64,000 bases of DNA from Viridilinea sp964592425. Lineage in GTDB: Bacteria; Chloroflexota; Chloroflexia; Chloroflexales; Chloroflexaceae. The stretch is taken from the NCBI GenBank assembly GCA_964592425.1, contig CAZQCG010000013.1:1-64000 (forward strand), written 5' to 3'. Under the pieces are notes generated by a model, which saw nothing but the letters and a program-made list of their open reading frames with translations, was not told the origin of the DNA and did no database searches. The first letter of the stretch is position 1. The number at the start of each line of letters is the position of its first letter. This document shows, piece after piece, positions 40,509 to 48,500 of the stretch. The position numbers were made by a program, and so were the translations under genes.

Positions 40509-43157
40509 ATGCAGGTCTCTTCATCAGAACTACCGGATAGTCTGTTACGCATCTGTGTGGCCCTGCCCTGGATCACCCCTGCGCTGCTGAAGTTGCTTGA
40601 AGATGACCAGACGGCGATTGAGGCCCTGCTGGCGAGCGCGTGGCTGGCTCCCGCTGCCGAGTGGGACGGTGCCCTGCGCCTGCGTGAAGAGTTGCGGGCC
40701 GAACTGCTGGTACGGCTCAGTGCTGGCGCCCCCTATGATGAGCAAGCTCGTTTGCAGATCACGACGCTGAACCGCTTGTTGCAGCGCCTCGCCGCCTTGC
40801 CCGGGCCAAACCCCGCCTTGCTCGAGGTCTGCTTCGCACAGTTGCTCGCCGGGCTGCAACTGCTGAACCTGCGCCGAGAGTGGGCGCAGATGCAACCCCT
40901 GCTCGACCTGGCCGCTGCGATCGGCTTCAGCCAGACTGTCCAGCAGCAACGGCTCACCTATTACACCGGGCTGGTGGCGGTGCGCGCCCAGCACTATAGC
41001 GAAGGTGAGGCGCAGTTGCATCCCCTCGCCTGTGACGAGCAGGTGCTGTCCGAACTGCGCATGCTGGCCTGGAACGCCCTGGGAGCCTCGTACTACGGCC
41101 AGGCCCAGTACGACCGCGCCTTGCTCAGCTTCCAGCATGTGCAGACCCTGGCGCAGGCCATTGGTGAACGTGAGCACGAAGGTCTGGCGCTGCTTAACCT
41201 GAGCATTGTGCAGAACGAGCTTGGGGCCTACGAGCAGGCCCTCAGTCTGGCTCAGGCCAGCCTGGGCCACTTTCAGGCCCTCGGTCAGCGCCACCGTGAG
41301 GCCCATGCGCTCTATGAGATCGGCAATACGGCCCTGCAACTCGGCTATTGGCGTGAGGCCCAGGCACAGATCGACCTGGCCCTCGCCTGTTACCAGGAGC
41401 TTGGCACGCGCCATGGCCTGGGGGCGATCTACTGGGTTCAGGGCCTGCTGCACCATGCACTCAACGAGATCGTCGCCAGTGAGCAAGCTTACCAGCAATG
41501 TCTCCAGATTGCTGCTTCGCCGGAGTTGTACGACCCGGTGATGTTGATGGATGCGCGCAGTTCCCTCGGCCTGCTCTACCAGAGCGAAGGGCGTTTCGCC
41601 GAGGCTCGCGCAACCTACCAGGAGGCTCTGGCCTTTGCGATTCAGGTCGAAAATGACCATGCCCGGCTGCTGATCAGCTACCGTCTCGGCACCCTGTACG
41701 AGCAACTTGGCCAACTTGCCGATGCTGCCACCGCCTATGCGGAGGCGATCACGATGCTCGAGGGTCTGCGCCACTCGCTCGACACGCTGGAGGCCAAACT
41801 GGGTCTGCTCGGCACAACGGCTCAGATCTACGAGGCGATGGTGCGTCTCTGCCTGCTGCAGGGCCAGGCCGAGCAAGCCTTCGACTATGTTGAGCGGGCC
41901 AGGTCGCGGGCCTTCCTCGATCTGCGCCTGCAGCAGCCTATGCTCGATGGTGCCTATCTGCCCACGGCTCCCCTGAGTTGTGTCGAGGTGCAAGCGCGCC
42001 TGACTCCTGGCACGGTGCTGATCGCCTACTTCACCACCGGCGTCTTGTCGCGCGCCGACCGGCTGGTGAACCGGCTGGCCCAGGCCAACGCCCGCCTGCG
42101 CGCCTTGCTCAGTGTGCCGTCGCAGATCTACCTCTTTGCGCTTACCCGCACTACCCTGGAGGTTGTGCAGGTTCGGCTTGACCCGAACAGCCTGCGCCCG
42201 GCCCAGAGTGTCCTCAGCGCCAGCAGCCGCCTCTTGAGTCCGAATCTGCTGCGGCACCTCTCGACAAACCTGATCGCCCCTGTGGCCCATCTGCTCAACG
42301 GCTGCCGGGCGATCTACCTGGTGCCCCACGGCCCCCTGCACCATGTCCCCTTTGGGGCGCTCAGCACTCCTGACGGGCGCAATCTGGTCGATCCACACCA
42401 GCCGCCGCTGGTGCTGGCCCCCAGTGCGACCATCCTGCTCGAACCAGGGCCGGAGCGCCGCTCTGAAGCCCCTACTGCAAGCCTGGCGCTTGGCTATAAC
42501 GACAGCAGCCAACAGCTGCGCTTTGCCGAAGCCGAAGCCCGCTTGGTCGCCTGGCTGACGGGCGGTACCAGCCTGATCGGCCCCGCGCCCAAGGCCGACG
42601 TGCTGCGCGAGGCCGCGCCGCGCCTGCGCTGGCTGCATATTGCCGGTCATACCGAAGTGCATGTGAGTGAGCCTCTTGCTTCAGGTCTGGTCATCAGTGC
42701 CACCGAGCAACTGACCGGCTACTGGGTGATGGAGGCACTGCAACTCAGCGCCGAGCAGGTCAGCCTCAGCGCCTGTACGAGTGGTCTGAGTCATGTCCTG
42801 CCCGGCGATGAACAACTAGGCTTGCCGCGGGCCTTTCTGCATGCGGGCGCCGCCAGTGTGCTCTGTACGCTCTGGGAGGCAGCCGACCGCGTGGCCCTGC
42901 TGATGATGGAGCGCTTTTATCGCGCTCTACTCCAGGGCCTCAGTGCCCCCGTCGCTCTGCGTGATGCACAGGTGGCCGTGCGTGAGATGAGCGCAGAGGA
43001 AGTGGTTGCCACCTTCCGTCGCCTGGGGGCCGCCTTTCCCGATCTGGCCTGGCATGCCGCTGATGAGCCAGGTGATCTCGCCCAACGACCATTTGCCGAT
43101 CCCTTCTACTGGGCGCCGTTTGTGCTTGTTGGGCGGGCTGCAGCGACGGGCGCGTGA
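40509..43157 (+). CDS. TPR-CHAT protein (caspase-like protease)
   Basis: 882 residues. Residues ~60-470 form about nine TPR units (for example WNALGASYYGQAQYDRALLS, YEIGNTALQLGYWREAQAQ, SSLGLLYQSEGRFAEARATY). The C-terminal ~330 residues form a CHAT domain: YLVPHGPLHHVPFGAL, catalytic His in LHIAGHTE (H714) and catalytic Cys in SLSACTSG (C756), followed by the typical FLHAGAASVLCTLWEAAD and ending DPFYWAPFVLVG. The dyad is intact, so protease activity is expected. CHAT proteases act in several bacterial defence or signalling systems. Neighbours are the divergent HExxH protein and, convergently, an anti-sigma-like and sigma factor pair. Confidence 0.93.
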   Translation: MQVSSSELPDSLLRICVALPWITPALLKLLEDDQTAIEALLASAWLAPAAEWDGALRLREELRAELLVRLSAGAPYDEQARLQITTLNRLLQRLAALPGPNPALLEVCFAQLLAGLQLLNLRREWAQMQPLLDLAAAIGFSQTVQQQRLTYYTGLVAVRAQHYSEGEAQLHPLACDEQVLSELRMLAWNALGASYYGQAQYDRALLSFQHVQTLAQAIGEREHEGLALLNLSIVQNELGAYEQALSLAQASLGHFQALGQRHREAHALYEIGNTALQLGYWREAQAQIDLALACYQELGTRHGLGAIYWVQGLLHHALNEIVASEQAYQQCLQIAASPELYDPVMLMDARSSLGLLYQSEGRFAEARATYQEALAFAIQVENDHARLLISYRLGTLYEQLGQLADAATAYAEAITMLEGLRHSLDTLEAKLGLLGTTAQIYEAMVRLCLLQGQAEQAFDYVERARSRAFLDLRLQQPMLDGAYLPTAPLSCVEVQARLTPGTVLIAYFTTGVLSRADRLVNRLAQANARLRALLSVPSQIYLFALTRTTLEVVQVRLDPNSLRPAQSVLSASSRLLSPNLLRHLSTNLIAPVAHLLNGCRAIYLVPHGPLHHVPFGALSTPDGRNLVDPHQPPLVLAPSATILLEPGPERRSEAPTASLALGYNDSSQQLRFAEAEARLVAWLTGGTSLIGPAPKADVLREAAPRLRWLHIAGHTEVHVSEPLASGLVISATEQLTGYWVMEALQLSAEQVSLSACTSGLSHVLPGDEQLGLPRAFLHAGAASVLCTLWEAADRVALLMMERFYRALLQGLSAPVALRDAQVAVREMSAEEVVATFRRLGAAFPDLAWHAADEPGDLAQRPFADPFYWAPFVLVGRAAATGA

Positions 43158-43163
43158 ATGGTG

Positions 43164-43841
43164 TTAGTCTGGTGTAGCCTCTCCGGCTTGCGCCGGGCTC
43201 AGGCTCAGGCGCAGCCCGGGCAGGTCGGCGCGTGGGATACCGCTAAAGCTGATCGTGCCGCTCTCGTCGCTGGTCGCCTCAAGCACAAGCCGACCAACGG
43301 TGAGGCGGGCCAGGGTGCCCTGTTGGTCAAATGGGTCACGCTCAGCCTCTTGCACTGTCACACTCACTATGCATAAATTCTCCCCCTCGGCGCGAATCTC
43401 GAGTTGCACCTCGGCAGGTGGGTGAACCGTTGTGGTGTAGGTGGCCCGGTAGAGCAGTCGCCCACGGAAGGCACCGGCCAACTGTGGCTGTTGCCAGGCT
43501 GAAAGAATCGGCTGTGACAGCGTGACCAGCAATTGGCCGCGTGACGAGCGTAGCAGGGGCGGGGCGGTTGCCGGGGCAGGTGCAGCCTTCAAGAAACTCA
43601 GATCAGGGGTCTGGCTGGGCCGATCAAGTGTTGCACTGCCGACCAGGGCGGTCAGATCAAGCAACGCACTCAAGGCGCTTCGGCACTCATCGCAAGTGAC
43701 AAGGTGGGCTGCCGCCGCAGGGAACTGCTGCTCCGGCGCAGCGCCTTCGGCTGCCAGGGCGACATATTCGGGCAGCAGGGCCTGCACTGCCGCGTGATCG
43801 AGGGCTACCGATCCCGGTTGTTGTTCAATGGATGGCTTCAT
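43164..43841 (-). CDS. Zinc-finger anti-sigma-factor-like protein
   Basis: 225 residues. The N-terminal part has the anti-sigma zinc-finger pattern HLVTCDECRS (H-x3-C-x2-C), as in ZAS-type anti-sigma factors. Then come a linker and a C-terminal beta-rich domain of ~130 residues (QLLVTLSQPILSA to ...RADLPGLRLSLSP) with no membrane helix, so it would be soluble. It sits 93 bases downstream of the sigma-factor gene on the same strand, the normal order for such pairs, and its stop is six bases from that of the CHAT gene. The C-terminal beta domain may be the sensor, perhaps a CHAT substrate; that is inference. Confidence 0.8.
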   Translation of the reverse strand: MKPSIEQQPGSVALDHAAVQALLPEYVALAAEGAAPEQQFPAAAAHLVTCDECRSALSALLDLTALVGSATLDRPSQTPDLSFLKAAPAPATAPPLLRSSRGQLLVTLSQPILSAWQQPQLAGAFRGRLLYRATYTTTVHPPAEVQLEIRAEGENLCIVSVTVQEAERDPFDQQGTLARLTVGRLVLEATSDESGTISFSGIPRADLPGLRLSLSPAQAGEATPD

Positions 43842-43934
43842 AGGGTTGATCGCTTGCCTTCAAACTACACGCAACTCATGCGACTACCATCACAGGCAAG
43901 GTTGTCGGCAATCCTTGCACTTGTGTCCGGCAAG

Positions 43935-44723
43935 TTAGCCTGCTTCATCCTCAACCAGCGCCTGCCAGTATGGATCGTTACGTAGCCTGGCAATCGCCCG
44001 TGAGCGCAGCACCTGCAACTGAGGCCCCGACTTATGCAGCAGCGCACCGATCTCGCTATCATTCAACCCGTAGCGATACTTGAGCCAGAAAGCCTGGAAC
44101 TGGTCGGCGGCGCGTGGATGGGCAGCCAGGAAGCTGCTTGCCGCAGCCTCGAGTTGCTGCACCTGCTCTTGTTCAAGCACCTGCTGAGCCGGCTCAGGAG
44201 TCGGGTCGGCCAGCACCTTCGCCAGGCTGAGCGCTGGCTGTGCGCTGCTATTGAGGGCTTGCTCAAGCGAGACCTCGCCCTGCTGCTGGCGGCGAAGTTG
44301 GCGCACACTTGTCCAGAGGCGCTGCAACGCGAAGGCAAGAAAGGCTCGCGGGTTACGACACAAGGGCAATGCCTCAAAGGTGGCGAGCAGCCCCGCCTGC
44401 GCCGCCTCGTCGGCTACATCAGGATACCTGGCCCGTGCGATACCGTTCAGGTAGATGAAGAGTTCGCTATAGCCGCGTTCGCGCCGTGCATCGCCCTCAA
44501 GATGGGCACAGGCAAGATAGAGCGCCTCGACATAGACACTGATCACCATGCGCTCAGGATGCAGGGCCGGTGCATCGGGGCGCTCAAGCTCGTGCAAGGC
44601 TCGATCAGCAAGCTCAGCCACACTGAGTAGTTGCCAGTCATAGCGTGCCGCCAACTGTTCGGCAGCGCGCAAGCACTGCTGGGCCAGTGCTTCGGCTGGG
44701 TGCTCGCCCGGCGCTCTTGTCAC
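43935..44723 (-). CDS. Sigma-70-family factor (ECF-like)
   Basis: 262 residues from GTG 44723, six bases after GAGG. The central region (ELFIYLNGIARARYPDVADEAAQAGLLATFEAL) is like sigma region 2, with ALQRLWTSVRQLRRQQQGEV at its end. Region 4 reads QAFWLKYRYGLNDSEIGALLHKSGPQLQVLRSRAIARLR, a helix-turn-helix. A non-standard N-terminal helical stretch of ~80 residues precedes region 2. It is probably held by the zinc-finger protein encoded downstream. The target promoters are unknown. It is divergent from the HD-GYP gene. Confidence 0.82.
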   Translation of the reverse strand: MTRAPGEHPAEALAQQCLRAAEQLAARYDWQLLSVAELADRALHELERPDAPALHPERMVISVYVEALYLACAHLEGDARRERGYSELFIYLNGIARARYPDVADEAAQAGLLATFEALPLCRNPRAFLAFALQRLWTSVRQLRRQQQGEVSLEQALNSSAQPALSLAKVLADPTPEPAQQVLEQEQVQQLEAAASSFLAAHPRAADQFQAFWLKYRYGLNDSEIGALLHKSGPQLQVLRSRAIARLRNDPYWQALVEDEAG

Positions 44724-44893
44724 ATTAACCTCACGCTAGCAGGCCTATGCACGGCTGTAGTGTATCCACAAGCCGAAAATGGTGCAAGTTGAAGCAGCAA
44801 GTGCAAGCCAGTACGTGATCACTGCCCGTAGGGATGATGCGTTATTCCAGATATTCAACCACGACCCCACCCCTACATCGTACCGAGGTTTAT

Positions 44894-45574
44894 ATGGATC
44901 ACCATACGATCTTAGATGAAGACCGACTGCGCTGGAGTCTGCTCCTCTACGACCGTACAACCGTGGAGCACTGCGACCGCGTGGGGCGCTTGTCGGGGGT
45001 CATTGCCGCCCGGCTTGGCTGGAGCGTCGAAGCCTGCCGCAAGCTGGCCCGTGCGGCGCGCCTGCACGACATTGGCAAACTGAAGACGCCCCTTGTCCTG
45101 CTCCAGAAGCCCGGTCGTCTGACGGTTGACGAATATGCCGAGATCCAGCGCCACCCCGAGGATGGCGTGGCGATTGTGGCGCAGCTGGTTAGCGATCCGC
45201 TCCTGATTGCTGTGATCGGTAGCCATCACGAGCGCTGGAACGGTAGCGGCTACCCCTACGGGCTGAGCGGGGAGGCTATTCCCCTGGCGGCGCGTATCGC
45301 TGCCGTAGCCGATGTCTACGATGCTCTTTGTCACCAGCGGCCTTACCACACCCCCTGCAGTCCGGGCGAAGCGTACGCCTACTTGTGCGCCCACAGTGGT
45401 ACGCTTTTCGATGCGCAGGTGATCACCGCCTTCGCCTCGGTGGCTCTCGATCAGCCGGTAAACTCTGCTCGCTGGCGTTTTGCCGACTATAGGCCCTGGC
45501 ATCAACAGGCTCAGCCAACGCTCGCCCTCGCTGGACGTTGGCTTCAACAAGCTCAGCCAACGCTTGCCGGTTAA
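44894..45574 (+). CDS. HD-GYP-type phosphodiesterase
   Basis: 226 residues from ATG 44894 (GAGG six bases upstream). The domain has H-C-DRVGRLS, the metal pair LHDIGKLKTP, RHPEDG, SHHERWNGSGYP (the GYP motif) and ADVYDAL. All metal ligands of an HD-GYP domain are seen, so hydrolysis of cyclic-di-GMP or a related dinucleotide is expected. No receiver or sensor domain is attached. The last ~25 residues (QQAQPTLA twice) come from two copies of a 20-bp dispersed repeat and are probably not part of the fold. Confidence 0.87.
   Translation: MDHHTILDEDRLRWSLLLYDRTTVEHCDRVGRLSGVIAARLGWSVEACRKLARAARLHDIGKLKTPLVLLQKPGRLTVDEYAEIQRHPEDGVAIVAQLVSDPLLIAVIGSHHERWNGSGYPYGLSGEAIPLAARIAAVADVYDALCHQRPYHTPCSPGEAYAYLCAHSGTLFDAQVITAFASVALDQPVNSARWRFADYRPWHQQAQPTLALAGRWLQQAQPTLAG
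45503..45564. repeat. Dispersed CAACARGCTCAGCCAACGCT repeat, two copies
   Basis: Two 20-bp units with one mismatch at 45503-45522 and 45545-45564, in the same frame at the 3' end of the HD-GYP gene. A related inverted copy (TTGGCTGAGCTTG) lies at about 57129-57141, in the gap before the giant YYY gene. Confidence 0.7.
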
Positions 45575-45601
45575 GTAGTGTGTAATAGGAGCATTTCAAC
45601 G

Positions 45602-46801
45602 ATGACAACCACCTCGAAGACGATCACTGACCTTAACATGCGCTCGACGCCGCAGGTCTCGCCATCCAACTGGATCGAATCGCTGGCCCCTGACGAGCCA
45701 TTCCTGGCCTATGGCAACAACGGGCGCTGGCTGCGCATTGAGCATAACGGTAGGCAGGGCTTCGTCAATGGTGACTTCACCGTCTCATTGGTGCCTGAAG
45801 CAGCGACAGCCCTGTGGCACACCTATGTGACGGCCCAGCAACTCCGCCTTCGTGACGCACCATCGATGAGTAGCAATACCCTCGTCTTCCTCCCGAACGG
45901 TACGCAGCTCGCCGTGTTCGGCCATAACGAGGGCTGGATGCACGTACAACATGGCGCTCTGGCGGGCTTTGTCTTCTCTACCTACACCAACAGCGATCAG
46001 GACGGTGGCGCATTGGCCGACCTGATGAGCAAGCCGAAGCTCAGCACCAGCCAGATCAATGATGTGCGCATGCTGATCAGTACCCTGAGTGATGAGACGC
46101 GCAAGGGTGATCTGTTTGAGGCGCTCCAGGCCAAGACAATTTACCGCAGCCAGCGCGATAATCAGATCCGCAACGCCAACGGTCTAGTTGAAACGCGCGC
46201 CGGACAGATGTGTAACCTCACCTCGCTGGCGATGTGCCTGGATTACCTGGGCATCTTCAACCCGTACCCCCATTTGCAGCAACTTGAGGATGCGCTTGAG
46301 CATGTGCGGGTGCTGAACAGTCTCCCCCCGCGTACCACTTCGGATGGCTGGGGCGGCGTGGCCAGGCTGATGGGGGCCAACGTCATATTTCTCGGCACGA
46401 ACGTAAGCCAGCCGCAGGGCTGGTATATGAACACGGTGCGCCCGGCCCTCCGTGCCGGTCACGCGGTCATGATGAGCGCCTGTGGTCATATTGTGCGTCT
46501 TCAGGCCGTCACCAATGAGGGCCTGATCATCGATGACCCCTATGGGCGGGCCAGGATGCTGCCCAATGCTGGCTGCAGCGACGGTAGGTGGCAGTACAGC
46601 GCCTGGAACGAGTATCAGGTGCCTGGCCAGACCGTCGGCGAGGATAATCTGTGGACCTGGAATGATGTGGCCCCGCACTGTATGCGCTGGATTGCCCAGA
46701 TCGCACGTGCCCAACCAACGCTTGGCGGGGCACCAGTGCCTATGCCGCCCATGCCGACCTTCGTTGACGACGGGATTGTTATGCCTGGCCAGCAAGATTG
46801 A
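45602..46801 (+). CDS. SH3b-domain protein with C39-like papain-fold peptidase
   Basis: 399 residues from ATG 45602 (GGAG ten bases upstream). Two N-terminal bacterial SH3-like repeats are seen (TDLNMRSTPQVSPSNWIESL, then QLRLRDAPSMSSNTLVFLPNG, each ending G.W and GFV). The C-terminal ~200 residues look like a C39_2-type cysteine peptidase: Cys in RAGQMCNLTSLAMCLDYL (C204), His in SACGHIVRL (H296) and Asp in IIDDPYG. No signal peptide is seen, so export by an ordinary route is unproven. Possible roles are cell-wall peptide cleavage or a toxin-like effector. It follows the HD-GYP gene by 27 bases. Confidence 0.8.
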   Translation: MTTTSKTITDLNMRSTPQVSPSNWIESLAPDEPFLAYGNNGRWLRIEHNGRQGFVNGDFTVSLVPEAATALWHTYVTAQQLRLRDAPSMSSNTLVFLPNGTQLAVFGHNEGWMHVQHGALAGFVFSTYTNSDQDGGALADLMSKPKLSTSQINDVRMLISTLSDETRKGDLFEALQAKTIYRSQRDNQIRNANGLVETRAGQMCNLTSLAMCLDYLGIFNPYPHLQQLEDALEHVRVLNSLPPRTTSDGWGGVARLMGANVIFLGTNVSQPQGWYMNTVRPALRAGHAVMMSACGHIVRLQAVTNEGLIIDDPYGRARMLPNAGCSDGRWQYSAWNEYQVPGQTVGEDNLWTWNDVAPHCMRWIAQIARAQPTLGGAPVPMPPMPTFVDDGIVMPGQQD

Positions 46802-46909
46802 AGCTAGGGGGACAACCTGGAGCGCTTCGCGCTGGGGTTAGGGGATGGGGTTTGCCGCATCTGGACGCCATCCACCACGCACAGGTCGGCTCAACCTTTC
46901 TGAGAACCG

Positions 46910-46946
46910 CTGCAAGCGCAGCAGCAAAAGCTGCTGCGCCTTGCAG
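46910..46946. terminator. Hairpin between convergent genes
   Basis: CTGCAAGCGCAGCAGC and GCTGCTGCGCCTTGCAG pair with one bulge around AAAA. It lies in the 188-base gap between the convergent C39-like and acyl-CoA dehydrogenase genes. Its CGCAGCAGC core resembles the palindrome family, so it may be a repeat reused as terminator. Confidence 0.55.
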
Positions 46947-46989
46947 GTACCTGTCCGTTCCGTCTTGTTTGCTCGGACGGCGTACGCGC

Positions 46990-48195
46990 CTAGTGGGGGA
47001 TCTTCTTCGGGGCCTGGTAGACACCCTCGTGGCGGTGGATGCGGTAACCGACCTGCTTGAGCAACTCGGTGGCGATCACGCTCTTCTGGATCTCGTTAGT
47101 GCCCTCGAAGATGCGGGTCACGCGGGCGTCGCGGTACATACGCTCCAGGGGCAGTTCACGCGAGAAGCCCATACCGCCGTGGATCTGGATGGCCTCATCG
47201 ATCACCTGGCTGGTCATCTCGGTGCAGTAGAGCTTGACGATGCTGCTCTCAAGGGTGGCGGGCTTGCCAGCGTCGACCTTGGTGGCGCAGTCATAGACGA
47301 TCTGCTCCATCGTATAGATCTTCATCGCCATCTCGGCCAGCTTGAACTGAATAGCCTGGAACTCGGCGATCGGCCGCCCGAACTGCTGGCGCTCGATGGC
47401 GTAGTTGCGGCTCAGCTCAAAAGCCTCCTTGGCCGAGCCGACAGCGCTGCCGCCGAGGCCGCAGCGCCCGATGTCGAGAGTCTTCATCGCCACCTGGAAG
47501 CCGTGGCCGATACCACCAAGCACATTCTCGGCGGGGATGCGCATATCCTCGAAGAAGAGGCTGCAGGTGTGCGAGGCGCGCAGGCCCATCTTGTGCTCGA
47601 CCTTGCCGACCTTAAAGCCGGGGGCGGTCGTCTCGACAATAAAGGCTGTAACGCCGCCGCGGGCCCCCTTGGCTTTGTCCGTCACGGCGTGGACAATCAC
47701 CACGTCGGCAAAGCTGCCGTTGGTGATCCACATCTTCTGGCCGTTGATCACCCACTCATCGCCCTGCAACTCGGCGCTGGTGCTAATGTGGGCCGCGTCA
47801 CTGCCGGCGTTGGGTTCGGTGAGCGCCCAGGCACCGACCATGCGCCCCTCGTTCATAGCCCGCAGATACTTGTCCTTCTGGGCCTCGCTACCACCGATGA
47901 AGATGCTCATTGCCGCAAGCTGGGTGTGGGCACCGATGACCGTGGCCGTGCTGGCACAGGCCCGGTTCAACTCCTCCATCAGCACGCAGTAGCCGGTGAT
48001 GCCCATCTCGCTGCCGCCGTAGCGCTCAGGGAAGGGCACGCCAAGCAGACCAAGCTCGCCAGCCTTCTTGAAGATCTCGATCGGCACACGCTCCTCCTCA
48101 TCGAGGGCACGTGCAATCGGGCGAATCTCCTTGTCTACAAACTCGCGTACCGTCTGGCGAAGCATCTTGATCTCGTCGTTGTGCTCGTACTCCAT
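46990..48195 (-). CDS. Acyl-CoA dehydrogenase
   Basis: 401 residues, a normal length for short/medium-chain enzymes. It is a FAD enzyme oxidising acyl-CoA to enoyl-CoA. Signatures: ALTEPNAGSDAAHI, WVINGQKMWITNG, RQQFGRPIAEFQAIQF, QIHGGMGFSRELPLERMYRDAR and the catalytic Glu in IFEGTNEIQ. The start ATG has AGGAGGA upstream at correct distance. It stands alone; no other beta-oxidation gene is adjacent, so the preferred chain length or pathway (fatty acid or branched-chain amino acid) is not shown. Confidence 0.95.
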   Translation of the reverse strand: MEYEHNDEIKMLRQTVREFVDKEIRPIARALDEEERVPIEIFKKAGELGLLGVPFPERYGGSEMGITGYCVLMEELNRACASTATVIGAHTQLAAMSIFIGGSEAQKDKYLRAMNEGRMVGAWALTEPNAGSDAAHISTSAELQGDEWVINGQKMWITNGSFADVVIVHAVTDKAKGARGGVTAFIVETTAPGFKVGKVEHKMGLRASHTCSLFFEDMRIPAENVLGGIGHGFQVAMKTLDIGRCGLGGSAVGSAKEAFELSRNYAIERQQFGRPIAEFQAIQFKLAEMAMKIYTMEQIVYDCATKVDAGKPATLESSIVKLYCTEMTSQVIDEAIQIHGGMGFSRELPLERMYRDARVTRIFEGTNEIQKSVIATELLKQVGYRIHRHEGVYQAPKKIPH

Positions 48196-48500
48196 CGTCG
48201 AGTCCTCCTGGTTGGGCGGTCGGCGCTCGGCCCCGCCGGCTTCTGTCGCTCTACTTCGTTCGCGTTGAGCCCTCGCGCTGCCGGCCCCGATGCCGCCGGA
48301 GGATCCCTCCGTGCCCTGCGTCCGGTTGCCGTCCCCTGGCCGATCTTTTGCTCATATTTGGGAAGATCGGCGCTGCCCCTGTTTGCTATGCTGGATGCGC
48401 CCCGGCCTACCGGTTACGCCTCACTGGCCTCGCGACTGGGAGCCTGAACCATCGGGCTGCGGTAGGGTGGCCGCGCCCCGGATCGAGTCATCGTGCCTAT
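48196..48500. other. Gene-free stretch with one inverted repeat
   Basis: No ORF of substance. GCCGATCTT (48339-48347) and AAGATCGGC (48363-48371) are a perfect 9-bp inverted repeat around 15 A/T-rich bases, which could be an operator or a hairpin in the leader of the dehydrogenase gene or the end of the CocE-type gene. Otherwise nothing is recognised. Confidence 0.5.

Noticed and set aside
40545..42662. 705-codon ORF on the minus strand opposite the CHAT gene
   Set aside because: It is the shadow of the GC-rich plus-strand gene; the translation has no domain, while the plus strand has complete TPR and CHAT motifs.
46798..48447. 549-codon plus-strand ORF opposite the acyl-CoA dehydrogenase
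   Set aside because: Antisense shadow; the His/Leu/Asp-rich translation has no family features.
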